Below, piece after piece: positions 22,560-30,401 of a stretch of DNA of 64,000 bases. This DNA comes from Sphingomonas abaci. Its GTDB lineage: Bacteria; Pseudomonadota; Alphaproteobacteria; Sphingomonadales; Sphingomonadaceae. The translations under genes and the position numbers were made by a program. The DNA is taken from positions 1 through 64,000 of the forward strand of contig NZ_JACHNY010000007.1 in assembly GCF_014199625.1 (NCBI RefSeq), read 5' to 3'. The stretch's first letter is position 1. Each line of letters begins with the position of its first letter. The notes under the pieces are model-generated. The model did no database searches. It saw nothing but the letters and a program-made list of their open reading frames with translations, and was not told the origin of the DNA.

Positions 22560-22744
22560 TCGACGACCGGCTCATCCCGATCGCGCGCGTCGAGCAGATC
22601 GCCGGCCTCATGCGCAGCCGCACCTACCAGCTCATCCGACAGGGGTTATTCCCTGCCCCGTACAAGCCGGGCGGGTTCGCCTCGCGCTGGAGTGAGGCCG
22701 GGGTGCGGTGTTGGGTGGATGCGATCAGGGCCAAGGCGGCTTAA
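22560..22744 (+). pseudogene. Truncated alpA copy
   Basis: From GACGACCGG (22562) to TAA (22742-22744) the frame encodes DDRLIPIARVEQIAGLM and then LIRQGLFPAPYKPGGFASRW, almost identical to the intact AlpA. The first ~20 codons are missing or replaced: the sequence left of it matches integrase up to CAGCACCTC (22530-22538), a string also present in alpA codons 6-8 (20986-20994). Any N-terminal alpA sequence is out of frame. It has no plausible start and is judged a remnant. Confidence 0.8.
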
Positions 22745-22848
22745 CCAGCAACCTTCCGAAGGCATCGCTCAGCAATGCAGCTAGACGAAAATAGCTAATC
22801 GGCTGAAGGAAGCAACTATAAGGCACATGTCTGTCCGCACGGGCAAAC

Positions 22849-23043
22849 TCAGAATTTCTTCTTCAGCCCCGCGTCGGTAAGTGTGCCATTTGCAGTGTGT
22901 CGAGATTTAATATTACCATCTACGGTGACGTGGCGTTTGACGGAAGGGCAGTACCATATTTCATGGTCGCCCTTCCCTTCTCGCTCGTAGTGGCAGCCGG
23001 CTTCAGCAAGAAGCCTTCTGACCTCCTTGGTATAGCCAACCAT
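22849..23043 (-). CDS. HicA-type toxin (mRNA interferase)
   Basis: A 64-residue protein, MVGYTKEVRRLLAEAGCHYE, GKGDHEIWYCPSVKRHVTVD and then a TLTDAGLKKKF end. The HicA double-stranded RNA-binding-like fold is recognised by the G-x-x-H pattern (GDHEIW, catalytic His) and the C-terminal Gly-Leu helix. It should cleave translated mRNA when free of antitoxin. Its start overlaps the antitoxin stop by one base, so the antitoxin is made first. Confidence 0.75.
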   Translation of the reverse strand: MVGYTKEVRRLLAEAGCHYEREGKGDHEIWYCPSVKRHVTVDGNIKSRHTANGTLTDAGLKKKF

Positions 23044-23306
23044 TAACAGGCTGGCAGAGCGCCGCCTAAGCGAACCGGGCTGTCAAAAACGAGCTTCACA
23101 CTCTTTTCTTCCAAGCGATTGCGATGAGCCCGCAAAATCTCACTCCTATTCAGAGCCAGCATTTCTGGCGCGCATTCCTCAATGCGCCGGACAAGATCAG
23201 CCGGATCGTCTGCTTCCAGACGCAAGCCGGGAATGTCAGATTGCGCCACGTACCAGACACTCGCCTCGTCATCGAAAGCAAGGTGGATTTTTAGCTCAAT
23301 CTCCAT
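23043..23306 (-). CDS. HicB-like antitoxin (DUF1902 type)
   Basis: An 87-residue protein starting MEIELKIHLAFDDEASVWYV and continuing AQSDIPGLRLEADDPADLVR, the DUF1902/HicB strand-strand-helix fold that blocks HicA. A conserved W-x-x-x-S-D-I-P-G-L motif is present. The C-terminal 30 residues (LRAHRNRLEEKSVKLVFDSP) may bind DNA or dimerise. The in-frame ATG at 23363 has AAAGG 5 bases upstream and would add 19 residues, so the true start is uncertain. Confidence 0.7.
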   Translation of the reverse strand: MEIELKIHLAFDDEASVWYVAQSDIPGLRLEADDPADLVRRIEECAPEMLALNRSEILRAHRNRLEEKSVKLVFDSPVRLGGALPAC

Positions 23307-23524
23307 TTCGCCGCGCCGGAGCATACGCCACATGCTGCGCAGAGCACTCCTGTCGAAAAACATGGTACCTTTCCCTGTAGCCCATCGCACGCTGTACGCG
23401 TCCCGGGCTAACGCCTCATTTGTAGGTTCCAGCCCACATGGCAATAGCTGTGACCCTAAATTATGCGCCCCCGCGCATAATTGCAAAGGTGGTGATTTGT
23501 CAAGCAGCGCTCTCGCAATTCGAC

Positions 23525-23573
23525 GTTGCAACTCGTTGCAATTTTTTATCGCTGTTGCGATATGCAACGTTGT
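23525..23573. promoter_or_regulatory. GTTGC-type operator cluster
   Basis: GTTGCAAC (23525-23532), GTTGCAA (23535-23541), GTTGCGATATGCAAC (23554-23568, a perfect inverted repeat with spacer GATAT) and CAACGTTG (23566-23573) lie within 50 bases between the divergent antitoxin and winged-helix genes. The middle site is close to the prophage operator TTGCGATATCCGCAA. Likely regulated by the winged-helix protein, the antitoxin or the phage repressor. Confidence 0.5.
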
Positions 23574-24066
23574 GGCAGACGAGATAACGCTATCCACCAA
23601 GCTGCGCCTTGAGGCTGCTCTTCGGAAAAAAAACCGAGAACGGCGCTTGCTCGATCGCGAGATCGAGGCTCTCAGCAAGCAGCTCAATGAGCTACGAAGG
23701 CTGGAAAATGCTGCCGAGCCCATTGCTAGGGTTTCGAGCATCGGAAGGGTGCGCGCTGAATGGGCTATCCTTGAGAGGCTCAGGCGCGCCCACCCGACGG
23801 AAGTAACTTCTGGCTCCTTATGGCTTGCAGCAAAAGCGGCAGGCATCACCTCCCCTGATACTTTCAGATCACACCTTCACCGAATGAAAGAAAAGGGTAT
23901 AATAAAGTCAGAGTCTAGAGGGCGATGGAGTATAGTATCTGGGATACCAGCCACCCCTTACATCCCTGAAGCTACTATGAAAAAGCTTAACAACATTGAC
24001 AAGATGGTGAATAATGCCCAAGATTATATTAGGATTGTCGTTCATAAAAAGCCATCTGATGAATGA
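23572..24066 (+). CDS. Coiled-coil winged-helix protein of unknown function
   Basis: A 164-residue protein. Residues 5-50 are a charged coiled coil (LRKKNRERRLLDREIEALSK). Residues 65-125 look like a winged helix: WAILERLRRAHPTEVTSGSL, AGITSPDTFRSHLHRMKEKG and RGRWSIVSG as the wing. The tail (MKKLNNIDKMVNN) is Asn/Lys-rich. The GTG at 23572 is the best in-frame start. The gene ends immediately before the integrase stop (24067), so the two are convergent with no gap. Probably a DNA-binding regulator; no family recognised. Confidence 0.6.
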   Translation: MADEITLSTKLRLEAALRKKNRERRLLDREIEALSKQLNELRRLENAAEPIARVSSIGRVRAEWAILERLRRAHPTEVTSGSLWLAAKAAGITSPDTFRSHLHRMKEKGIIKSESRGRWSIVSGIPATPYIPEATMKKLNNIDKMVNNAQDYIRIVVHKKPSDE

Positions 24067-25440
24067 TCACTCTCGCCCTGGTCCGGTTGCGGCATAGCGG
24101 ATTGGCTTCCCGAGCTGCTCCGCCGGAGCCTCCAGCCCCTCACTTATGAGGTCGGCCCACTCGCACGCCAGTTCACGCCGCCGGGGCATATATGCAGCCC
24201 GATTGTATGCCCCCTCGACCTTGTTCTCGGGTACGTGCGCCAGCATGAGGTCGATGATCGCGCGATCGGGCGAGGCGTCCTTGTGCCCAGCCTCGCGCCA
24301 CAGCCGGTCCGCGCGCTCGTTCATGTAGGTGGAGAAGGCGGCGCGGAACCCGTGCGGGACGTGGCGCTGGTAATAGCCCGCCCGGATCAGCAGCGCGCGC
24401 AGCGTGTTCTCGCTAATCGGCTTATGCGTGTGGCGCTCGCTCGGGAACAGGTACGGCAGGCCGCCGGACAGCAGCCGCACCGTGCGCAGCACCTCCACCG
24501 TCTGGGGCGCGAGCGGCACCAGATGGTCGCCACCCTCCTCCGCCTTGCGATCCTCGTCGCCCTTCATGCGCGCCGCCGGGATGCGCCAGAGCGCCGCCGG
24601 GGCGGCCTTCTCCGGCTTCGACCAGTCGATGCCCTCGAACTCGCCCCAGGCGGCGAACCGGATTTCGCCCGGGCGAACGGCGGTCAGCGCGAGGAAGCGC
24701 AGCGCCAGCTTGGTCCCAGCGCGGCACCGCTCCGCGTCGCAGTCCGCCAGCAGCTTGCGGATAACCGCGAGCCGCTCTTCCTGACTGTCGACGCGGTCGA
24801 TGATCGATGGCTGTTTCTTCGATCGCGGCTTGTCGCGCAGCGCCTTGCCCAGGCTCGCCGCCGGGTCGGCCTCGCAGATGCCGGCCGCGATACCATAGAC
24901 GAATATGGCACTGGCGCGCTGGCGCAGCCGCTGCGCCGTCTCGATCGCGCCGCGCCGCTCCACCACCTGCAGGACCTCCAGCAGGCGCGGGGCCTTGATG
25001 GCGGTGATCGGCAGGTCGCCGATGGCCGGGAACAGGTCGCGCTCCATGCTGTCCATCACGTCGGCGGCATGGACCTTGGACCAGCCTGGCTTGCGCAGGT
25101 CGTACCAGCGCCGGGCGACCACCTCGAACGTGTTGGCATCGGTCTGGGCGCGGGCCCTGACGGCGACCCTCTTCTCGATCGCGGGGTCGCGCCCTTCCGT
25201 CAGCAGCCGCTTGGCCTCGTCGCGTTTCGCGCGCGCCTCGACCAGGGTGACCGCAGGGTATGAGCCGAACGTCAGCGTCTTCTGCGCCGGCTTTCCGGCG
25301 GCGTTGACGCCGTAGGTATAGTTCATCCGCCAGTGTTTGCCGCCGGCCGTCGTGACGTGGAGATAGAGCTGGCCAGAGTCGCCCAGCTTATAGGCGCTCT
25401 CCCTGGCTTTCGCGGCCTTGGCCTTCGCGTCTGTCAGCAC
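24067..25440 (-). CDS. Prophage tyrosine integrase (P4 type)
   Basis: A 457-residue recombinase. Residues 1-90 are the DUF4102/arm-binding domain (LTDAKAKAAKARESAYKLGD, LTFGSYPAVTLVEARAKRDE). The core-binding domain follows (RWYDLRKPGWSKVHAADVMD). Catalytic residues are visible: Arg in LTAVRPGEIRFAAW, H-x-x-R in VPHGFRAAFS, His in LAHVPENK and Tyr in VEGAYNRAAY. It begins at a GTG 168 bases from the tRNA-Ser 3' end, as P4-type integrases do, and should recombine at that end. Confidence 0.93.
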   Translation of the reverse strand: MLTDAKAKAAKARESAYKLGDSGQLYLHVTTAGGKHWRMNYTYGVNAAGKPAQKTLTFGSYPAVTLVEARAKRDEAKRLLTEGRDPAIEKRVAVRARAQTDANTFEVVARRWYDLRKPGWSKVHAADVMDSMERDLFPAIGDLPITAIKAPRLLEVLQVVERRGAIETAQRLRQRASAIFVYGIAAGICEADPAASLGKALRDKPRSKKQPSIIDRVDSQEERLAVIRKLLADCDAERCRAGTKLALRFLALTAVRPGEIRFAAWGEFEGIDWSKPEKAAPAALWRIPAARMKGDEDRKAEEGGDHLVPLAPQTVEVLRTVRLLSGGLPYLFPSERHTHKPISENTLRALLIRAGYYQRHVPHGFRAAFSTYMNERADRLWREAGHKDASPDRAIIDLMLAHVPENKVEGAYNRAAYMPRRRELACEWADLISEGLEAPAEQLGKPIRYAATGPGRE

Positions 25441-25451
25441 CTGCCAACCTC

Positions 25452-25605
25452 ATACCATGGACCTGCGCGGCCCGTACCATGTGAAATGCCATGGCGACCG
25501 GTGGACGCCAATGCACGGGTATGGACAACCCGCGCCGCAGCGATGCAAGGTTTTCCGGGGGTTTGGAAGCCCGACTGTACGAGAAAATACCATGGCGCAT
25601 GGTAT
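25452..25605. repeat. TACCATG repeats between integrase and tRNA
   Basis: ATACCATG at 25452-25459, GTACCATG at 25474-25481 and ATACCATG at 25587-25594 share the core TACCATG; CATGGTAT at 25598-25605 forms with the last one a perfect 8-base inverted repeat separated by GCG. They flank the region where integrase, excisionase or AlpA would bind beside the attachment site. Arm-type site function is inferred from location. Confidence 0.5.
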
Positions 25606-25607
25606 GA

Positions 25608-25697
25608 TGGCGGAGACGGAGGGATTCGAACCCTCGGTACGGTTTCCCGTACGACGCTTTAGCAAAGCGTTGGTTTCAGCCACTCACCCACGTCTCC
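25608..25697 (-). tRNA. tRNA-Ser(GCT), prophage attachment gene
   Basis: A 90-base serine-type tRNA read from 25697 to 25608. It has a 7-base acceptor stem GGAGACG paired near the 3' end, an anticodon loop TTGCTAA with anticodon GCT between arms ACGCT and AGCGT, a long variable arm (GTACGGGAAACCGTAC), the TTCGAATCC T-arm and an encoded CCA at 25608-25610. It reads codons AGC and AGT. The prophage starts at its 3' end. Confidence 0.95.
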
Positions 25698-25847
25698 GGA
25701 TGCGGCAGGCGGCGGCTATAGCCAGCGTTTCGCCTGGGATCAACCGCCTTTCCATGCGACGGAACGCATAATCGTTCATTGCGTGGCAAGGCGCAGATTG
25801 GTTAACCGGGCCCGGTCCTCGACAGGGGCGGTTCTGGCTAAGGGGCG

Positions 25848-26597
25848 ATGATGGTGAAGTGGCTGACAACATGGGCGGCGGTGACCGCCATCGGCGCGAT
25901 GCCCGTCGCGGCGCAGGTGCGGACCATCGATCCCAACCGCGCCGTCGATGGCGATCTTGCCGGCCCGCCCCCCGCCGCCGCCACATCCTCCCCGGCCCAG
26001 CGCCCCTATTCCCCGCCCGCCGAGCAGACGGAGCCCGTCGTCCAGACGCCGCTGCCGCAAGGGTCGACGCCGCCGGCGCAACAGGCGCGCGCCGACGCCA
26101 CTACCCAGGCCGCCGACACCTATGAACGCGACGACCTGATGGCGGCGGGCGAGGGCGTGTTCGGCAAGGGCGCGGAAGGGCTGGCCGGGATCATCGAGAA
26201 GATTCTGAAGGATCAGGGCCGCCCCAACGCCTATATCGCCGGGCGCGAGGCATCGGGCGCGTTCGTGGTCGGGCTGCGCTACGGCTCGGGCGTGATGACC
26301 CACAAGGTCGAAGGGCAGATGCCGGTCTACTGGACCGGCCCCTCGGTCGGTTTCGACGTCGGCGGCGACGCCAACAAGGTGTTCGTGCTGGTCTATAACC
26401 TCTACGACACCGAGGAGCTGTTCCACCGCTTCCCCGGCGCGGAAGGGCGTCTCTATGCGGTCGGCGGCTTCGCCGCGACCTATTTGCGGCGCGGCAATGT
26501 CGTGCTGATCCCGATCCGGCTGGGCGTCGGTTGGCGCGCGGGCGTCAATGTCGGCTATATGAACTTCACCCACAAGACGCGCTGGCTGCCCTTCTGA
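25848..26597 (+). CDS. EipA family periplasmic protein (DUF1134)
   Basis: A 249-residue protein. A signal peptide (WLTTWAAVTAIGAMPVAAQ) leads a Pro/Ala-rich spacer (PPPAAATSSPAQRPYSP, residues 40-85) and a conserved C-terminal domain: ERDDLMAAGEGVFGKGAEGL, ASGAFVVGLRYGSGVM and FLFVLVYNLYDTEEL-like (NKVFVLVYNLYDTEEL), ending KTRWLPF. DUF1134 corresponds to EipA, needed for cell envelope integrity in Brucella and relatives. The gene starts about 150 bases past the tRNA. The spacer is longer than in many homologues. Confidence 0.85.
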   Translation: MMVKWLTTWAAVTAIGAMPVAAQVRTIDPNRAVDGDLAGPPPAAATSSPAQRPYSPPAEQTEPVVQTPLPQGSTPPAQQARADATTQAADTYERDDLMAAGEGVFGKGAEGLAGIIEKILKDQGRPNAYIAGREASGAFVVGLRYGSGVMTHKVEGQMPVYWTGPSVGFDVGGDANKVFVLVYNLYDTEELFHRFPGAEGRLYAVGGFAATYLRRGNVVLIPIRLGVGWRAGVNVGYMNFTHKTRWLPF

Positions 26598-26736
26598 CCG
26601 CAATACATCCACCCGTGCGGGCGATCAGACACCCCCCTGTCGCACATGGGTAATCCGGGCGGACCCTGCTGAGAGTATCGGATCGCGCGGCTGGCGGCTC
26701 TGGCGGTGGCCCCGCCCCCGCGCTAGCCTGTCCGCC

Positions 26737-27468
26737 ATGGCCACGATCGCAGTCTACAGCCTGAAGGGGGGCGTCGGCAAAACCACCCTGGCGGTGAACC
26801 TGGCATGGTGCGCGGCGACCCTGTCGGCCCGCCGCACCCTGTTATGGGATCTCGATCCGCAGGGCGGCGCGACCTTCCTGCTCGGCGCGGAGCGGATCGG
26901 GCTGGGCCAGGCCCATGCGATCTTCGCCCGCGACATCCCGCCCGAGAAGCTGATCCGGCCGACCGGCATTGACCGGCTCGACCTGCTGCCCGCCGACCAG
27001 TCGCTGCGGGGGATCGATCATTTTTTCCGCGGCTTGGGCAAGAAGCGGCGATTGCAGAAACTGGTCGAGGCGCTGGTCCACCGCTACGACCGCATCGTCC
27101 TGGACTGCCCGCCCGGCCTGACCGAGACGACCGAGCAGGTGATGCGGGCCGCGACGCTGATCCTGGCACCGGTCATTCCTTCGCCACTGTCGCAGCGCGC
27201 GTTCGACGAGGTGGCGCGTCACCTGGCCTCGGCCGGCGGACGCCGTGCGGCGATCCTGCCGGTGTTCAGCATGGTCGACCGACGCCGCGCGCTGCACAAT
27301 GCCGCGCTCGCCGCCGCGCCCGACTGGCCGGTGATCCCGATGGCGAGCGCGGTCGAGGCGATGGCGGTCCACCGCCGACCATTGGGCGGCTTCGCCGCGA
27401 ACAGCCCGGCGGCCGAGGCGACGGCCCGGCTATGGACCGGCGTGGAACGGCGGTTGGCGCAGGGCTGA
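26737..27468 (+). CDS. ParA-family ATPase, orphan
   Basis: A 243-residue ATPase. It has the deviant Walker A KGGVGKTTLAV at residues 10-20, LLWDLDPQGGATFL for motif A', and DRIVLDCPPGLTETT for Walker B. ParA/MinD-like proteins position cargo such as plasmids or clusters on DNA. There is no parB next to it: eipA is upstream and hslU is convergent downstream. So it is an orphan whose cargo is unknown, unlikely to be the chromosomal ParA. Confidence 0.85.
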   Translation: MATIAVYSLKGGVGKTTLAVNLAWCAATLSARRTLLWDLDPQGGATFLLGAERIGLGQAHAIFARDIPPEKLIRPTGIDRLDLLPADQSLRGIDHFFRGLGKKRRLQKLVEALVHRYDRIVLDCPPGLTETTEQVMRAATLILAPVIPSPLSQRAFDEVARHLASAGGRRAAILPVFSMVDRRRALHNAALAAAPDWPVIPMASAVEAMAVHRRPLGGFAANSPAAEATARLWTGVERRLAQG

Positions 27469-27479
27469 CAGGGTGTCTG

Positions 27480-27499
27480 GGGGAACGGCGCCGTTCCCC
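27480..27499. terminator. Palindrome between convergent parA-like and hslU genes
   Basis: A perfect 20-base palindrome built from GGGGAACGGC and its complement, 12 bases past the ParA-like stop. It can form a GC-rich hairpin on either strand and lies between convergent genes, so a bidirectional terminator is the simple reading. No T tract follows. Confidence 0.4.
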
Positions 27500-27595
27500 T
27501 CCCATATCCTGCCGGCGGGGCCGGAACCCGTGCGAAGGTCCCGGCTTCTGCCGAGTCGGTATGTGGGTCGCTGAATCTCCCGCTCTAGTCCGCCC

Positions 27596-28897
27596 CTAGA
27601 GCACGAACCGGCTAAGGTCGGTGTTCCGCGCGATGCCCGCGAGCTGCCGGTCAACATAGGCCGCGTCGATCGTCAGCGTCTCGCCCTTGCGGTCCTCGGC
27701 ATCGAAGCTGACTTCCTCCAGCAGCTTCTCCATCACCGTCTGCAAGCGACGCGCGCCGATATTCTCGACCTGCCCGTTCACCTCGGCGGCGATGCGCGCC
27801 ACCGCGGCGATGCCGTCCTCGGTGAAGGCGATGTCGACCTGCTCGGTCGCCAGCAGCGCCTTGTACTGCGCGGGCAGCGAGGCCTTGGTGTCCGACAGGA
27901 TCGCGACGAAGTCCGCCTCGGTCAGCCCCTTCAGCTCCACCCGGATCGGCAGCCGGCCCTGCAGCTCGGGCAGCAGGTCGGACGGCTTGGCGACGTGGAA
28001 CGCGCCCGATGCGATGAACAGCACATGGTCGGTCTTCATCGGCCCGTATTTGGTCGAGACGGTCGTCCCTTCGATCAGCGGCAGCAGGTCACGCTGCACG
28101 CCCTCGCGGCTGACCGAGCCGCCGCGCACGTCGCTGACCGCGATCTTGTCGATCTCGTCGAGGAAGACGATGCCGTTCTCCTCCGCGTTCGACAGCGCAA
28201 CCCGGTTGACGTCATCCTGGTCGAGCCGCTTGTCCGCTTCCTCCTCGACCAGCTTCTCCCAGGCGGCACGGACGTTGAGCTTGCGCTTCTTGAGCGGCGC
28301 GCCGCCGAACGCCTTGCCCATCATCTCCGACAGGTTGATCATGCCGACATTGCCGCCGCCGCCGGGCATCTCGAACGGCATCTGCGGCGCCTGCTCGATT
28401 TCGATCTCCACCTCGGTCTGGTCGAGATGGCCGTCGCGGAACCGCTGTTCGAAGGCGGCGCGCGTCGCCTGGCTCGAGTCCTTGCCGACCAGCGCGTCGA
28501 GCAGCCGGGCGAGCGCCGCCTCCTCCGCCTTGTCCTTGACGGCGGCCCGGCGGCGGTCCTTCTCCAGCCGGATCGCTTCCTCGACCAGGTCGCGGGCGAT
28601 CTGCTCCACGTCGCGGCCGACATAACCGACCTCGGTGAACTTGGTCGCCTCCACCTTCACGAAGGGCGCGTCGGCCAGCTTGGCGAGGCGGCGGCTGATC
28701 TCGGTCTTGCCGCAGCCGGTCGGCCCGATCATCAGGATGTTCTTGGGCGTCACCTCGTCGCGCAGGTCGGCGTCGAGGTGCTGGCGGCGCCAGCGATTGC
28801 GCAGCGCCACCGCCACCGCGCGCTTGGCATCGGCCTGGCCGATGATGTGCGAGTCGAGTGCGGCGACGATCGTCTTGGGCGTCAGTTGGTCGTTCAT
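27596..28897 (-). CDS. hslU: HslU, ATPase subunit of the HslUV protease
   Basis: A 433-residue AAA+ protein. Walker A is [11 protein letters not shown] at residues 57-67, Walker B is [13 protein letters not shown], and the I-domain is rich in Glu/Gln ([13 protein letters not shown]). It ends DLSRFVL, whose C-terminal tail docks into HslV. It unfolds substrates for HslV. The gene follows hslV by 54 bases on the same strand, so they form an operon, probably heat-shock regulated as in other bacteria. Confidence 0.97.
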   Translation of the reverse strand: MNDQLTPKTIVAALDSHIIGQADAKRAVAVALRNRWRRQHLDADLRDEVTPKNILMIGPTGCGKTEISRRLAKLADAPFVKVEATKFTEVGYVGRDVEQIARDLVEEAIRLEKDRRRAAVKDKAEEAALARLLDALVGKDSSQATRAAFEQRFRDGHLDQTEVEIEIEQAPQMPFEMPGGGGNVGMINLSEMMGKAFGGAPLKKRKLNVRAAWEKLVEEEADKRLDQDDVNRVALSNAEENGIVFLDEIDKIAVSDVRGGSVSREGVQRDLLPLIEGTTVSTKYGPMKTDHVLFIASGAFHVAKPSDLLPELQGRLPIRVELKGLTEADFVAILSDTKASLPAQYKALLATEQVDIAFTEDGIAAVARIAAEVNGQVENIGARRLQTVMEKLLEEVSFDAEDRKGETLTIDAAYVDRQLAGIARNTDLSRFVL

Positions 28898-28951
28898 AGA
28901 ATCAGAGGGCCTTGATCGGCGGATGGGGAAGGTCGGAGACGAAGGACCGGG

Positions 28952-29530
28952 TCAGCTCGCGCTGTCGAGCGACTCCAGCGTCAGCCGGTCGTTGGTGTAG
29001 ACGCAGATTTCGGCGGCAATCTTCATCGCCTTGCGCGCCAGCGTCTCGGCATCGGGTTCGTAATCGGCCAGCGCCCGCGCCGCCGACAGCGCGTAATTGC
29101 CGCCCGATCCGATCGCAGCGATGCCCGCCTCCGGCTCCAGCACATCGCCATTGCCGGTCAGGATCAGCGTCACATCCTTGTCGGCGACGATCATCATCGC
29201 TTCCAGGTTGCGCAGGTACTTGTCGGTTCGCCAGTCCTTGGCCAGCTCGACCGCCGCGCGCATCAGCTGCCCGCCATGCCGCTCCAGCTTCGCCTCCAGC
29301 CGTTCGAACAAGGTGAAGGCATCGGCCGTCGCGCCCGCGAAGCCGCCGATCACGCCGCCGCCATCCTTGTCCGTCGCGCCCAGCCGACGGACCTTGCGCG
29401 CATTGGGCTTCATCACCGTCTGGCCCATCGACACCTGGCCGTCGCCGACCACCACGACCTTGCCGCCGCGACGGACCGACAAAATGGTGGTGCCGTGCCA
29501 GGCCGGCGCAGCACCACCGCGTTCATTCAT
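28952..29530 (-). CDS. hslV: HslV, peptidase subunit of the HslUV protease
   Basis: A 192-residue threonine peptidase. After an alphaproteobacterial-style propeptide, [16 protein letters not shown] exposes the catalytic Thr14 of the chosen start. [20 protein letters not shown] and [14 protein letters not shown] are conserved active-site segments. Twelve subunits form the chamber capped by HslU. The ATG at 29530 is selected because GCGGGA precedes it; in-frame ATGs at 29542 and 29551 are possible. Confidence 0.96.
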   Translation of the reverse strand: MNERGGAAPAWHGTTILSVRRGGKVVVVGDGQVSMGQTVMKPNARKVRRLGATDKDGGGVIGGFAGATADAFTLFERLEAKLERHGGQLMRAAVELAKDWRTDKYLRNLEAMMIVADKDVTLILTGNGDVLEPEAGIAAIGSGGNYALSAARALADYEPDAETLARKAMKIAAEICVYTNDRLTLESLDSAS

Positions 29531-29595
29531 GTTCCCGCTCATCGCCCGCATGTAGGCGCGCGGGGCGACGGTTCAACGTGGGCGTCGACGCTGTA

Positions 29596-30171
29596 TCACG
29601 AACCGAGCCGGTCGACCTTCGCCTTCAGGTCCGCCAATTCCGACTTGAGCGCGGCGATCTGGTCGTCCTTGGCGCTGGCGGATGCGGCGGCGCCCGGCGC
29701 CGGGGCGGGCGACGCGGCGGCGGGTTCCGCGCCGGGCTTGAACGCCTGGGTCGCCACGTCGAACATCGCCATGTTGCGCTTGGCGATCTCCTCGAACGGC
29801 GAGCCGGCGAACGCCCCTTCCAACGCGGAGCGGAACTGCATCTGGTTGCGGCGGAAACTGTCCATCGACGCCTCCAGATAGCTGGGCACCATCGACTGCA
29901 TCGAGTCGCCGTACATGGAGATCAGCTGGCGCAGGAAACTGACCGGTAGCATCGTCTGGCCCCGGCTTTCCTCCTCCATGATGATCTGGGTGAGGACGTT
30001 GTGGGTGATGTCCTCCTCGGTCTTGGCGTCGACGACCTTGAACTCGCGGCCCTCGCGGGTCATCGCCGCCAGATGCTCCAGCGTGATGTAGGAGGAGGTC
30101 TCGGTATTGTAGAGGCGGCGGTTGGCGTATTTCTTGATGATGACCACACCGCCCGGATTCGGCTTCTTCAC
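29596..30171 (-). CDS. phaR: PhaR, polyhydroxyalkanoate synthesis repressor
   Basis: A 191-residue protein. The N-terminal DNA-binding domain IIKKYANRRLYNTETSSYIT and the accumulation domain VVDAKTEEDITHNVLTQIIM are diagnostic. A second part (MQSMVPSYLEASMDSFRRNQ) binds polymer or DNA, and the tail is Ala/Pro-rich with a short coiled coil. PhaR controls phasins and polymer genes. It is divergent from phaA at 30402, suggesting shared control of polyhydroxyalkanoate synthesis. Confidence 0.95.
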   Translation of the reverse strand: MKKPNPGGVVIIKKYANRRLYNTETSSYITLEHLAAMTREGREFKVVDAKTEEDITHNVLTQIIMEEESRGQTMLPVSFLRQLISMYGDSMQSMVPSYLEASMDSFRRNQMQFRSALEGAFAGSPFEEIAKRNMAMFDVATQAFKPGAEPAAASPAPAPGAAASASAKDDQIAALKSELADLKAKVDRLGS

Positions 30172-30401
30172 GGCACTGCCCCCCTCTCGCTGTTTGCGCG
30201 GAGACTAGGGCCATGGTTGACGCGCCGCAACACGCCAGCCGTGATACGCATCATTTTTCCGTGCTGCGCAGCAATTTGACCGAGGCGGCACGGCTAAAGA
30301 CGAATATCGGGGGGATAGTGCCGAAAGCATGGCCGGGCCGCTGGATCGGGGCGGGGCGAACGCCTAGATAAGCCGCGCCTATCACCAGGGGATTTTCCAA
30401 C

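Noticed and set aside
22395..22784. Open frame through the int-alpA joint (129 codons)
   Set aside because: It reads integrase antisense then out-of-frame alpA; it is created by the deletion scar and has no domain.
1..25440. Interpretation of the phage module as a gene transfer agent
   Set aside because: Tail chaperones resemble GTA genes, but an integrase, a repressor with operators, a clamp and origin-like repeats and a tRNA junction show a temperate prophage.
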